Notes: generated from the letters alone by a model not told the origin. A DNA stretch of 44,753 nucleotides from Chloroflexota bacterium (GCA_013388795.1 JACAEP010000233.1:1-44753), one strand, 5' to 3'. Positions 8,871 through 17,462 are shown, counted from the stretch's first letter. Numbers and translations are program-made.

Positions 8871-8901
8871 CAAAAAACAGAAGCCGGTTGGCGCCGGCTT
8901 C
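8871..8901 (-). terminator. Rho-independent terminator after array member 4
   Basis: 8-bp G/C-rich stem, 8880-8887 (GAAGCCGG) with 8894-8901, followed on the minus strand by a T run (complement of 8872-8877). It lies 16 bases after the stop of the gene at 8917-9879, separating members 3 and 4. Confidence 0.8.
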
Positions 8902-8916
8902 CTTGGATGTTTTTAA

Positions 8917-9879
8917 TTATGGGCAGTAAAATTCGAACGGAACTTGTGGATATTCGCGATAGAAAGGCTCTACGATTACAATCTGCATCCAGCGGTTGCT
9001 GTTTTGTGAGGCGGCCCGACCCAGCTTCCACACATGGTCTGAGTTTGTATAAACTCCCGCTTCTGTCAATTCAAATTTGTAGGAGTTTCCGTTGTTGCCA
9101 TCCTGCTGATAGATTCTGTATTTGACTTTGAGGGGGCCATTGGTTGTGATGGTGACATTGGCAGTGTATACAATGTTTGCAGGTTGACATCCGGTCTTGG
9201 GGTCGCGGGTAATGACCAGACTGGCGCTTGTGATGTCATAGGCGATTGCGGTGGTTGTGGTAAGGTCGGCAACCACGATTTCAGTGTAGAACGCCGCCTG
9301 ATACACACCCACACCGAAGTTAATGTTATCGGGCGTTTGCAGTTTCCATTCGGAGCGATACGTGCCAGGGGTAGTAGGGGTTGTGAGAACCAGTGAGATG
9401 GGGACGGTCTGACCGGGGGCGGTCACTTGTGGAAGTTGATACACATAGCCGCCGCCGAGAATGTCGCCATCCCAAAAGACGATCTTGTAGGTCGTGTCCC
9501 ATACGCAGGCGCTGGTGTTGGTGATGTACCAAGTCTTGGTGAATTGTTCGCCGGGTTTGAAGATCTTGCCATCAACCACTGTTTCAGATTGCAGGCTGGC
9601 TTTGGCACACTCGGCTTTTGAATTCGGATTGGCGGGCGCTGTGGGTGAGAGAAGCGAAATGGGCGTGCCAAGGGTGGGCAGGGCAAAAGGGGTCTGTGTG
9701 GGGAATTGCGTGGCGGCAGGGGTTTCCGTGATGATGATGGGCGGTTGTGCTGCAACGGTTTCTGCAACAGAGGTTTGGATGGCGGTTTCGGGGTCTATGG
9801 TTTCGCCTCCACAGGCGACGATGAGCAGGGCGGCAATAAAAGTCAGGGTCAGTTGATTGTATATTTTTTTCTTTAACAT
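8917..9879 (-). CDS. NBR1-Ig-like domain lipoprotein with C-terminal beta domain (array member 4)
   Basis: A 320-residue predicted lipoprotein: lipobox IVAC (Cys23), Thr/Pro linker to about 90, NBR1-Ig-like domain at about 92-205 (FTKTWYITNTSACVWDTTY, then LTTPTTPGTYRSEWKL), and a C-terminal domain of about 105 residues (VYTANVTITTNGPLKVKYR onward, ending FEFYCP). This last domain is shared in pattern with member 5, including a Cys early in the domain and a terminal Cys-Pro, so a disulfide is possible. Purine-rich AAGGAAA precedes ATG 9879. It is separately terminated, so it may be expressed independently of members 1-3. Confidence 0.86.
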   Translation of the reverse strand: MLKKKIYNQLTLTFIAALLIVACGGETIDPETAIQTSVAETVAAQPPIIITETPAATQFPTQTPFALPTLGTPISLLSPTAPANPNSKAECAKASLQSETVVDGKIFKPGEQFTKTWYITNTSACVWDTTYKIVFWDGDILGGGYVYQLPQVTAPGQTVPISLVLTTPTTPGTYRSEWKLQTPDNINFGVGVYQAAFYTEIVVADLTTTTAIAYDITSASLVITRDPKTGCQPANIVYTANVTITTNGPLKVKYRIYQQDGNNGNSYKFELTEAGVYTNSDHVWKLGRAASQNSNRWMQIVIVEPFYREYPQVPFEFYCP

Positions 9880-9922
9880 TTTTTTCCTTTCAAATACAGG
9901 AAAAGATTATACTGTTAAATAA

Positions 9923-9946
9923 CAACGCCCGTATTCACGGGCGTTG
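9923..9946 (-). terminator. Hairpin terminator after array member 5
   Basis: Perfect 10-bp stem CAACGCCCGT (9923-9932) with 9937-9946 and a 4-base loop, 22 bases past the stop at 9969. On the minus strand it is followed by a short T-rich stretch, so it is moderately convincing. Confidence 0.65.
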
Positions 9947-9968
9947 CTGGATTAATGAATTATGGTGT

Positions 9969-10880
9969 TTATGGGCAGGTGAGTGTTGCTCTTCCAAACT
10001 GCTGGTTATTGGGTTGGTCTACATACATATCTGTCCATAAGGAACTAGCCGGGACGCCAAAGTAGCGGTCATATTCGACGATTTTGGTTCCGGCAGAGGC
10101 AAAGACCAAGTCGGTCAGGGATGTGGAGGATCCGTCTTGGGATACAAACTTGTATTTTACCGTTCCGGCAGCATTGGTTGTAACGCTGACCTTGACATGG
10201 AAATTGGGACACGTTCCAGTGACCTCAAAGGAAACACTGGTTACTGCAAACGCTGGAGCGCTGGTATGGGTGGCGGTGGGCGGCGCCTGTACTTTAATAT
10301 CTACATAGAAAGCCCTGCCTTGATAGCCATTTAACATAGGAACAAGGACATTGGCATTGGAGACGATGCGCCAGTAGCCGCGATAATTTCCAGCCGTGGA
10401 GGGGGCGGTCAGGTTCACTTCCAAGTCCACTTCCTGTCCGGGGTTAACAACGCCGATGGGTTGGGAGGCGGGTCCGCTCATGGAGTCGCCGCTGTCAAAA
10501 ACGAGCGTGTATCCATTCCATGCGCATTGACCGGTGTTGCGGATGCGCCACTTTTTGGTAAAGGTTTGCCCCGGGGTCATAACTGTCCCATCCGGGATGG
10601 TGACGTCGGTGACGAATTGCGCTTGTGGACAGGTGGGTGTGGCGGTAGGCGCTGGTGTGCTGGTATTGGTCGGCAGTGGAATGGGGGTCAACGTGGCTGG
10701 GGCCGAACCTGCGGTTGCGGTTGCAGGGAGAGTGGCTGTGGCGCTCAAGGCGGCTTGAGTCGTTGCAGCGGCGGAGGTTGCGGCAATATCTTCAGGATTG
10801 TTGGAAGGTAAATTGCATGCGCTCAGAAGCATTGCAAAAATAAGAATGGGATGAAACAGGCGGAATGTTGTTTTTTTCAT
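9969..10880 (-). CDS. NBR1-Ig-like domain lipoprotein with C-terminal beta domain (array member 5)
   Basis: A 303-residue predicted lipoprotein: lipobox LSAC (Cys22), Ala/Thr/Pro-rich linker to about 85, NBR1-Ig-like domain at about 87-195 (VTIPDGTVMTPGQTFTKKW, RIRNTGQCAWNGY, LTAPSTAGNYRGYWRI), then a beta-rich C-terminal domain (FAVTSVSFEVTGTCPNFHV to the terminal RATLTCP) that resembles the last domain of member 4. It is first in transcription order of the five-gene array. A purine-rich stretch with GGAG precedes ATG 10880 at longer than usual spacing. The function is not known; an extracytoplasmic binding or structural role is inferred. Confidence 0.86.
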   Translation of the reverse strand: MKKTTFRLFHPILIFAMLLSACNLPSNNPEDIAATSAAATTQAALSATATLPATATAGSAPATLTPIPLPTNTSTPAPTATPTCPQAQFVTDVTIPDGTVMTPGQTFTKKWRIRNTGQCAWNGYTLVFDSGDSMSGPASQPIGVVNPGQEVDLEVNLTAPSTAGNYRGYWRIVSNANVLVPMLNGYQGRAFYVDIKVQAPPTATHTSAPAFAVTSVSFEVTGTCPNFHVKVSVTTNAAGTVKYKFVSQDGSSTSLTDLVFASAGTKIVEYDRYFGVPASSLWTDMYVDQPNNQQFGRATLTCP

Positions 10881-10958
10881 TTCTTCTTTTCTCCTATTTT
10901 TTACAAAAATATTGTACCCGAAGATGGCGGCGGAATAATCCGCCTTGTGTACCAGATC

Positions 10959-10990
10959 AAAAAACAGGAGTTGGGAAACTCCTGTTTTTC
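10959..10990 (-). terminator. Terminator of the nucleoside ABC transporter operon
   Basis: 13-bp stem, 10960-10972 with 10977-10989 and loop GGGA; the arms contain ACAGGAGTT/AACTCCTGT. The minus-strand U run is the complement of AAAAAA (10959-10964). It lies 29 bases past the stop at 11019. A smaller hairpin (GGCGGA/TCCGCC) sits near 10928-10943. Confidence 0.88.
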
Positions 10991-11018
10991 GATCAAGCCA
11001 AAGGTAGGAACGAGCCGC

Positions 11019-12281
11019 TTATTTTTCGTAAGGTTGACCGTCTGCTGCGGGGGGGGTGGCGCGTCCGACTACGCCGGTCAGGATGATCATGGTCACGATG
11101 TAGGGGGCCATCAGCAGGAATTCGGATGGGATAGGGATGCGTAAAATTTGCAGTTTTACTTGCAAGGAATCTGCGAAGCCGAAGATGAGCGACGAAGCAT
11201 AAGCGCCGATTGGATTCCAATTGCCAAAGATCATGGCGGCCAGCCCAATAAAGCCTTTGCCCGCGGTCATGGCTTCGTCGAAGCGCCCCACCGAGCCGAT
11301 GGTAAAGTATGCGCCGCCCAGCCCGGCGATCATGCCGCCCAGGATGACATTCACATAGCGCGTTAAGTAGACATTAACGCCAAGCGTGTCTGCTGCTTTG
11401 GGATGTTCGCCCACGGCGCGGGTGCGCAACCCCCAGGGCGTGTAATACAGCAAAATGTGCATGGCTATGACTAGAACAATGGCCAGATATACGACCAGGT
11501 TGTTTTCAAACAGCACCGGTCCAAGCACCGGAATTTTTGAAAGCAAAGGGATGGAGATAATTGGGAAGGTGCCGGAGTTGTTGAGGGTATCGCCCGCGCT
11601 TTGCATAAAACGCGAACTGATGAAGGCTGTGGCGCCTGCCCCAAAGATATTGATGGCCACGCTGCTCACGGTTTGGTCAACTTTGAAGCGGATGACCAGA
11701 TAAGCGTGAAGCGCGGCGATCAGCCCGCCGATAAGGATGGCGGACAGCAAACCCACATATAGATTCCCGGAGAGTGTTGCGGTAATGACGGCGATTTGCG
11801 CCGCCATGAGCATGATGCCTTCGATCCCAATGTTGATGACGGCTGCGCGTTCGCTGATCACGCCGCATAGTGCCGCCAGCACAATGGGCGTGGCGCGCAC
11901 AACCGAGCTGCTTAACATACCTGTCAGGCTGAAGGATTTATCCTGCGCAGCCCACAGCAGGAAGGAAACCACAAAGGTAAACGCGAGAATGCCGGTTAAC
12001 CAGCCAGTAGAGCGCGTGCCACGCGCTAATTGGTAGGCTCCGGCAAACACAGCGATGGTTGCCATTGCGTATATGCCTGTCTGTGCAGGAAGGACCAGGT
12101 CGGGAACTTCAAACGCGTGCGCGCCGGAGAGATTTAATCCAAAAGTTGCCATGGCGCCTGCCGGCGTATTCAAGCCAAAGATCAGATAGATCAACAGCCC
12201 AATAACGATCAGGGTAACGCCAAAATAAACACGCTGACGTTTTTCTGACTCGGAAATGATTTTACGATTGGTCGTCTTCAT
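11019..12281 (-). CDS. BMP-type nucleoside ABC transporter permease (NupC/YufQ-like)
   Basis: A 420-residue inner-membrane permease of the BPD_transp_2 family with about ten hydrophobic segments. The hallmark region VINIGIEGIMLMAAQIAV lies near residues 148-165, and the C-terminal part has the typical GLGGAYFTIG and AAMIFGNWNPIGAYASSLIFG motifs. With the preceding permease it forms the channel of a nucleoside-type importer like Bacillus NupNOPQ (YufNOPQ) or Streptococcus NupABC. It is the last gene of the operon, 12 bases after the first permease, and is followed by a strong terminator. An 8-G run at 11049-11056 lies in the C-terminal coding part. Confidence 0.9.
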   Translation of the reverse strand: MKTTNRKIISESEKRQRVYFGVTLIVIGLLIYLIFGLNTPAGAMATFGLNLSGAHAFEVPDLVLPAQTGIYAMATIAVFAGAYQLARGTRSTGWLTGILAFTFVVSFLLWAAQDKSFSLTGMLSSSVVRATPIVLAALCGVISERAAVINIGIEGIMLMAAQIAVITATLSGNLYVGLLSAILIGGLIAALHAYLVIRFKVDQTVSSVAINIFGAGATAFISSRFMQSAGDTLNNSGTFPIISIPLLSKIPVLGPVLFENNLVVYLAIVLVIAMHILLYYTPWGLRTRAVGEHPKAADTLGVNVYLTRYVNVILGGMIAGLGGAYFTIGSVGRFDEAMTAGKGFIGLAAMIFGNWNPIGAYASSLIFGFADSLQVKLQILRIPIPSEFLLMAPYIVTMIILTGVVGRATPPAADGQPYEK

Positions 12282-12293
12282 GCCTTCCTCGTG

Positions 12294-13481
12294 TTATTTG
12301 CCCCAGCCGCGGGTCAGGACGGTATCTTCCGCTTTTTTTGTGCGGATACGATACAACCAGCGGATGATATCCGGCGCGGCAATAAAAATGATCACCATGC
12401 CTTGAATGATGGAGATGATGTCAATCGGAATTCTTGCGATGGATTGCATATCCGTTGCGCCGCTGCGCAGCAAACCGAATAAAAGCGCCGCCAGCACAAC
12501 GCCGGCCGGGTGGCTTTTACCGAGCAAGGCAATTGCAATCGCATCGAACCCATACCCTGCCGAAAAGCCCTGCCCTACCCAGTGATCTACGCCGAGAACT
12601 TGGGCAGAGCCAGCCAGCCCAGCCAGCCCGACTGCCAGAAACATGACCAGCACAAAATTGCGGATGATATTCATCCCGGCATATTTGGCGGCATCGGGGT
12701 TGGCGCCTACGGAACGGATTTCGAACCCAAGCGTGGTTTTAAACAGAAACCAGTACACCAGATACGCCGCCAACAGCGCCAGGAAAAAACTCAAGTTAAA
12801 CCGCAGGGGGTCCGGGAAGAAGCGCGGCATTTCGGCGCTTGCCAGCACGTTGGGCGTTACCGGCCGAAAGCCGGAAGATTTCATCGGTCCGTTCAATAGC
12901 CAGTCGCTCAAGCGAAATGCAATCCAATTCATCATAATGGTATTGACCACCTCATGCGCGCCGAAACGCGCCTTGAGGTAGCCGGGAATCATGCCCCATA
13001 CCGCGCCGCCCAGCGCGCCTGCAAGGATAGCCAGCGGCAGGTGTAGGATCATGGGCAGGCCGGTCAGGCTATACCCGGCAAATGCCGAGCATAATGCGCC
13101 AATGAAGAATTGACCTTCCGCGCCGATATTGAACAAACCGCAGCGAAACCCCAATGCCACCGAAAGCCCCGCAAAGATATAGGGCGTAGCGGTCACCAGA
13201 CTTTCCGTAATTGGGTAGATAGCGCGCAAGAGCAGGCGGGTTTCACCCGTCGCGGCGTAGGATTGAATTCCTTCGATAAGATCGCCGGGGGCGCCGAAGG
13301 AACCTGCAAAAAGCGCACCATACGCGCGCAGGGGATTTTCCCCGCTGGCGAGAATGACAATGGCGCCCAGAATCAACCCGGTCACTACGGCTAGTACAGG
13401 GATCAACAATTCCTGCAAAAGGGCGCTGCGGTGGTTTTCTTTGTTCCTGGCATGCGGGGCGGGAGCGGCTGTTGTCGTCAC
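12294..13481 (-). CDS. BMP-type nucleoside ABC transporter permease (NupB/YufP-like)
   Basis: A 395-residue membrane permease of the BPD_transp_2 family. A cytosolic N-terminus of about 25 residues precedes roughly nine hydrophobic segments. Family motifs include LGFRCGLFNIGAEGQFFIGA (about 110-130), GAHEVVNTIMMNWIA and the SVGANPDAAKYAGMNI segment. The family order ATPase, first permease, second permease is kept; it starts 11 bases after the ATPase stop. It forms a heterodimeric channel with the next gene. The substrate class (purine or other nucleosides) is inferred from the family. Confidence 0.9.
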   Translation of the reverse strand: MTTTAAPAPHARNKENHRSALLQELLIPVLAVVTGLILGAIVILASGENPLRAYGALFAGSFGAPGDLIEGIQSYAATGETRLLLRAIYPITESLVTATPYIFAGLSVALGFRCGLFNIGAEGQFFIGALCSAFAGYSLTGLPMILHLPLAILAGALGGAVWGMIPGYLKARFGAHEVVNTIMMNWIAFRLSDWLLNGPMKSSGFRPVTPNVLASAEMPRFFPDPLRFNLSFFLALLAAYLVYWFLFKTTLGFEIRSVGANPDAAKYAGMNIIRNFVLVMFLAVGLAGLAGSAQVLGVDHWVGQGFSAGYGFDAIAIALLGKSHPAGVVLAALLFGLLRSGATDMQSIARIPIDIISIIQGMVIIFIAAPDIIRWLYRIRTKKAEDTVLTRGWGK

Positions 13482-13492
13482 AGATACAACTC

Positions 13493-15025
13493 CTAATTCT
13501 TGTTTGAGGTTTCAGAAAGATGCACACCTGCCATCAATAGGCCAAGTTGCTCTTTGGTGGCGGTGTTGGCGTCCACAATTGCCATGATTTGACCCTTATA
13601 TATCACGGCAATGCGGTCGGACAGCGCAAGGATTTCATCCAATTCAGAGGAGACCACCAAAACGCCGCAGCCTTCGTCTCGTTTCTTAATAATCTGTTTG
13701 TGGATGTATTCAATCGAGCCGACGTCCAGCCCGCGGGTTGGCTGCGAAGCGACGAGCAGTTTGATGGGGCGCGAAAATTCACGCGCCACAATTACCTTCT
13801 GCTGGTTGCCGCCAGAGAGTGTTCCCGCGTTGACGTAGATGTTTGGGGTGCGCACGTCATATTGTTTGACCAGCTCTTCGGCATTGCTAAAAATGGGGGC
13901 GGGCTGTAACGCGATACCACGCGCAAACGGCGGCTGATAGTAGGTGCATAGCATCATGTTATCATGAATCGGGAAGGAGAGAATCAGACCGTGGCGCTGG
14001 CGGTCCTCCGGAATGTGCGCGACACCCCGCTCCAGAATTTTACGCGGCGGCGCATGCCGAATCGACTCGCCCAACAAGTGGATCGAACCCGCGTCAATTG
14101 GCAGCAGCCCGGTGAGAGCGTACACCAACTCGGTTTGTCCATTGCCCTGCACTCCGGCCAGTCCAAGCACTTCTCCCTGGCGCACCTCAAAGGAAACGCC
14201 CTGCACCGTCATATGTTGACGTTCATCGCGCACATAGAGATTTTCCACCACCAAAACAGGCCCGGCGGGTTTGGCGTTTTCTTTTTGCACAACAAGGTTC
14301 ACATCGCGCCCCACCATCATGGTGGCAAGAATTTCCGATGTGGCTTCTTTGGGGTCAATCGATCCCACCACTTTCCCCAGCCTTAGAACGGTGATATCGT
14401 CTGCCACTGCCAGCACTTCTTTAAGTTTATGCGTAATGAAGATGATGGATTTGCCGGACTTGATCAGCGTGTCAATGATCTTGAAAAGCCCTTCCACTTC
14501 CTGCGGGGTTAAAACTGCGGTCGGCTCATCGAGGATCAGGATGTCTGCCTGGCGGTACAGCACTTTGATGATTTCCACACGCTGTTGAATGCCAACCGGC
14601 AGGTCTTTTATGTAGGCCTGGGGGTCCACTTCCAGTCCATATTGATCGGAAATTTCACGAATGCGTTTTGCTACTTTTTCCTTGTCTAAAAAGACTCGGT
14701 TGCGGGTAGGCTCAATGCCCAGCATGACATTCTCCGTCACCGTCATGACCGGCACCAGCATAAAATGTTGATGCACCATGCCAATGCCCTGGGCGATCGC
14801 ATCGTTGGGTCCATGAATATCCACCTTTTGTCCGCGCACAATGATCTCGCCTTCGTCCGGTTGATACAACCCGTATAAGATATTCATCAGCGTGCTTTTC
14901 CCAGCGCCGTTCTCCCCCAGCAGGGCAAGGATTTTGCCTTCCCGCAGCGCAATGCTGATCTGGTCGTTTGCCAGAACGCCGGGAAAACGTTTGGTTATGC
15001 CGCGCAGTTCCAGAACATTTGTCAT
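13493..15025 (-). CDS. Double-domain ABC transporter ATPase of the nucleoside/sugar type (NupA/YufO-like)
   Basis: A 510-residue cytosolic protein of two fused ATPase domains. Domain 1 has a perfect Walker A GENGAGKST (37-45), Walker B ILILDEPTAVL and a divergent signature PVGIQQRVEI. Domain 2 has a degenerate Walker A (GVQGNGQTEL), canonical signature LSGGNQQK and a Walker-B-like LLVASQPTRGLD in which the Glu is replaced. This asymmetry is usual for ribose/nucleoside (RbsA/MglA-like) ATPases. GGAGGG lies seven bases before ATG 15025. A spacer of 236 bases, containing the terminator at 15207-15246, separates it from the binding-protein gene, so the ATPase and permeases are expressed by read-through or from an unseen promoter. 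Confidence 0.93.
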   Translation of the reverse strand: MTNVLELRGITKRFPGVLANDQISIALREGKILALLGENGAGKSTLMNILYGLYQPDEGEIIVRGQKVDIHGPNDAIAQGIGMVHQHFMLVPVMTVTENVMLGIEPTRNRVFLDKEKVAKRIREISDQYGLEVDPQAYIKDLPVGIQQRVEIIKVLYRQADILILDEPTAVLTPQEVEGLFKIIDTLIKSGKSIIFITHKLKEVLAVADDITVLRLGKVVGSIDPKEATSEILATMMVGRDVNLVVQKENAKPAGPVLVVENLYVRDERQHMTVQGVSFEVRQGEVLGLAGVQGNGQTELVYALTGLLPIDAGSIHLLGESIRHAPPRKILERGVAHIPEDRQRHGLILSFPIHDNMMLCTYYQPPFARGIALQPAPIFSNAEELVKQYDVRTPNIYVNAGTLSGGNQQKVIVAREFSRPIKLLVASQPTRGLDVGSIEYIHKQIIKKRDEGCGVLVVSSELDEILALSDRIAVIYKGQIMAIVDANTATKEQLGLLMAGVHLSETSNKN

Positions 15026-15206
15026 GCCATGCCCTCCGTCATATTGGTTTCGATAAATTCCAAAAGTCTTTTTTGCACCGCCTCATTATAAAGGATGGCG
15101 CATGAAAAATGCGCGATAAGACAAAAACACGTTTAGGATCTATACCTACTGCCCGCGCTTGCCGATGATACGCTTTGCCCCCTGCAAATGCATGCGCGCG
15201 GGGCAG

Positions 15207-15246
15207 AAAAAAAGCCGGGGGAGATGTCCCTCCCTCGGCTTTTTTT
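15207..15246 (-). terminator. Attenuating terminator between binding protein and ATPase genes
   Basis: Stem of about 16 bp (15207-15222 with 15231-15246) with one G-U pair and T runs on both sides (AAAAAAAGCCG/CGGCTTTTTTT). It lies just past the binding-protein stop (15262). Placement inside the operon fits the usual excess of binding protein over membrane components. Confidence 0.82.
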
Positions 15247-15261
15247 ATTCTCTCGAGCGAA

Positions 15262-16323
15262 TTACTTGGTGGCGATGGACCCGTCGATGATGCCCTGGCG
15301 GACAGCGTCAAGACCAGCCTTGAGTTCGTCGGAAGCGCCGTTCACATCCGCAAGACCCACGCCGTTGTTTGCGAGCGTACCCACATACACGCCGCCCGCG
15401 AAGGTGCCGTCCTGCGCGGCTTTGATGGCTTCGAACACGGCCACGTTCATGTTCTTAAGCACGCTGGTGAGAACGACATCGGAATATTCCGGTGCGGAAA
15501 CAGTCCAGTCCACATCCACGCCAATGACTTTGCAGGCGCCGCTTTCCTTGCAATATGCGGCGGTGCCAAGACCCACAGGCCCAGCCACAGGCATGATGAT
15601 GTCGGCGCCTTCCTGCACAAAGGATTCGGCAAAGGAGCGTCCGTCATCGAGGGATTCAAAGTTGCCGGTAAAGGAGCCGTCATTGGCTTCGGTGCTCCAG
15701 CCAAGAACTTCCACCGAGGTGCCGTTCTGTTCGTTATAGTACATCACACCCTTTTCGTAGCCAATCATGAAGGCTGTGACAGGCGGAATGTTGACGCCGC
15801 CAAAGGTGGCAACTTTGCCGGTCTGGGTGGAACCAGCCGCCGCGTACCCTGCCAGGAAGCCAGCCTGATCGATCTGGAAGGTGAGACCAAGCACGTTTGG
15901 CAGTTCGGAAGCGGAACCACAATCCTGTCCTTCGGTCTGTCCTTCAAAGCAGTCCGGGTAGGCGTAGTCCACAATCGCAAACTTGGTTTCCGGGTTGGCT
16001 TTGGCGGCTGTGGCTGTATCCACGCCAAGCAGGAAGCCCACGGTCACAATGATGTCCGTGTCTTCGTCAATGAACTGCTGAATGTTCTTGGCATAGTCTG
16101 CCTGCTGGGTCGATTCGAGGTATTTGCCCTCGACGCCAAGCTCGTCAATCGCCTTCTGAACGCCGGCATACGCAGTGGCATTGAAGGATTTGTCATCAAT
16201 ACCGCCAAGGTCGGTCACCATGCCGACTTTAAGGGCATCACCGCCAGCCGCGCCGCCGCCACAAGCAGCGAGGACCAACGAAGCAACGACCAAAGCGGTC
16301 ATAACAAAGTAAAGCTTCTTCAT
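15262..16323 (-). CDS. BMP family substrate-binding lipoprotein of the nucleoside ABC transporter
   Basis: A 353-residue lipoprotein: hydrophobic signal ending LAAC (Cys21), a Gly/Ala linker, then a periplasmic-binding-protein fold of the BMP/Med/PnrA type. Recognisable family segments are KVGMVTDLGGIDDKSFNATAY at about 33-53 (the shared DxGGxxDxSFN signature), TVGFLLGVDTATAAKANP, GFLAGYAAAGSTQTGKVAT, ADIIMPVAGPVGLGTA and KNMNVAVFEAI. Homologues bind purine or pyrimidine nucleosides (PnrA, NupN). It is the first gene of the operon, behind a well-formed promoter (16393-16421), with Shine-Dalgarno AGGAG before ATG 16323. Confidence 0.93.
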   Translation of the reverse strand: MKKLYFVMTALVVASLVLAACGGGAAGGDALKVGMVTDLGGIDDKSFNATAYAGVQKAIDELGVEGKYLESTQQADYAKNIQQFIDEDTDIIVTVGFLLGVDTATAAKANPETKFAIVDYAYPDCFEGQTEGQDCGSASELPNVLGLTFQIDQAGFLAGYAAAGSTQTGKVATFGGVNIPPVTAFMIGYEKGVMYYNEQNGTSVEVLGWSTEANDGSFTGNFESLDDGRSFAESFVQEGADIIMPVAGPVGLGTAAYCKESGACKVIGVDVDWTVSAPEYSDVVLTSVLKNMNVAVFEAIKAAQDGTFAGGVYVGTLANNGVGLADVNGASDELKAGLDAVRQGIIDGSIATK

Positions 16324-16392
16324 GTTAGTTCTTCTCCTCTAGAAGATAGTTTAAGAAAGGTTTGCCTTCCAGCAAAACCTCACGACTTTGTA

Positions 16393-16421
16393 AGTATAAA
16401 ACCACTCCATTCTTTATGCAA
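16393..16421 (-). promoter_or_regulatory. Sigma70-type promoter of the BMP/nucleoside ABC operon
   Basis: On the minus strand TTGCAT (complement 16416-16421), 17-base spacer, TATACT (16393-16398). The predicted leader of about 62 bases holds a small bulged hairpin (AGGTTTTGC/GCAAACCT) before the Shine-Dalgarno. No known riboswitch was recognised. Confidence 0.6.
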
Positions 16422-16433
16422 GCCTGCGCCATG

Positions 16434-17462
16434 TTAACGTGAAATCTCAACCCCCGTTTGAATATTTCCAGCGTGAAGCTCGGCTAATAAAAGCGCCAGT
16501 TCCCCGCTCCATTCCTGAGGAAAAAGCGGACCTAACGATGTAAATTGGACCAAACCGACTCTTATTTCATCGCCCTTGCCAGCCCTCACATCCCGCAGCG
16601 CTTCCTGAACCTCAAGCCGGGCCTGCCCATAAAAAGAGGCTACCACGCTCAAGCCCGAATCTGCCAATGCCGCACCCTGATCTCGTTCTGCCCCCAGAGC
16701 GTATACTCCAAAATCTGAGGCTGCTTTCAATGCGCCCTGTCCGGTCCCGCCGCCTGCGGCAAAGATGACATCCACTCCCCGGCGAATCAGGTCATTTGCC
16801 GTCTCGTAGCCCCATGCTTCATCCATAAACAACTTCTCGCGGTCACCATTTTCACGGTATATGACCGAGGCTTTCACGTTCGTCTGCCCGGCTTCATTGG
16901 CATACTGCACCCCGGCGCGGAAACCTTCGCAGGTTCGCCGCATGGCGTCAATTCCAGAGGTTTCGCAAATGGCTGCCACACTGCCTGTGTTGGTCAGGCG
17001 CACGGCGCTGACTCCGGCGGCGAAGCCCATTTGGTCTTCGGGAAACGTGATAGAGATCAGGTTTGGGCGCGATTCGGCAAAGGCTTGGTTCAGGCCCGCG
17101 AAGACAGAGTCAGGCGCGAGGTCCGCGCTTTGAAGCGTGGCATCTTCTAATGCAATGCCTGCAGTGAAGATAATGTCGTAGCCGCGATCTGCAAAGTAGG
17201 CGATGTTTTTCAAGTAATCGCGCGAATCCACGCTTTCGATGACGTCTACTTGGTCTGCCAGATCGTTGTCTTTTGCTTGCTGCAAACCCACCCAGGCATC
17301 CTGATTGATGCCGTGATCCTCGACGCCTTGCGTATCGGTCACCAATGCGGCGCAGAAAACCTCTTCGCGAAAACAATCTGACGATGAAGCGCAGGCGGCA
17401 AGCGCCCATGCGGTCATCGTCAGAAAAAAGTAATACGTGCGACGTAAAACGTAATTGCTCAC
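16434..17462 (-). CDS. Second, divergent BMP/Med-type substrate-binding lipoprotein
   Basis: A 342-residue predicted lipoprotein with a signal segment ending LAAC (Cys24) and a BMP-type fold: ALVTDTQGVEDHGINQDAWVG replaces the usual DxGGxxDxSFN signature, followed by FTAGIALEDATLQSADLAP, GFAAGVSAVRLTNTGSVAAI and VDVIFAAGGGTGQGALKAA. The altered ligand-loop sequence suggests another ligand or a sensor role, as in Bacillus Med. The GTG at 17462 is preferred because the next ATG (17417) would cut away most of the signal peptide; no clear Shine-Dalgarno is seen. It lies directly upstream of the transporter operon, 110 bases from the first BMP gene, and 20 bases after the MFS gene. Confidence 0.8.
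   Translation of the reverse strand: MSNYVLRRTYYFFLTMTAWALAACASSSDCFREEVFCAALVTDTQGVEDHGINQDAWVGLQQAKDNDLADQVDVIESVDSRDYLKNIAYFADRGYDIIFTAGIALEDATLQSADLAPDSVFAGLNQAFAESRPNLISITFPEDQMGFAAGVSAVRLTNTGSVAAICETSGIDAMRRTCEGFRAGVQYANEAGQTNVKASVIYRENGDREKLFMDEAWGYETANDLIRRGVDVIFAAGGGTGQGALKAASDFGVYALGAERDQGAALADSGLSVVASFYGQARLEVQEALRDVRAGKGDEIRVGLVQFTSLGPLFPQEWSGELALLLAELHAGNIQTGVEISR

Noticed and set aside
13964-14588. Overlapping plus-strand frames opposite the ABC ATPase
   Set aside because: Shadows of the double ATPase gene, whose Walker and signature motifs are on the minus strand.
16324-16392. Possible purine riboswitch before the nucleoside importer
   Set aside because: The leader is about 62 bases and lacks the conserved purine-riboswitch core; only a small bulged hairpin is seen.
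15175-16437. 420-codon open frame on the plus strand opposite the BMP binding-protein gene
   Set aside because: It is the antisense shadow of a clear BMP lipoprotein; its translation is Gly/His/Val-rich without family motifs and it has no ribosome binding site.
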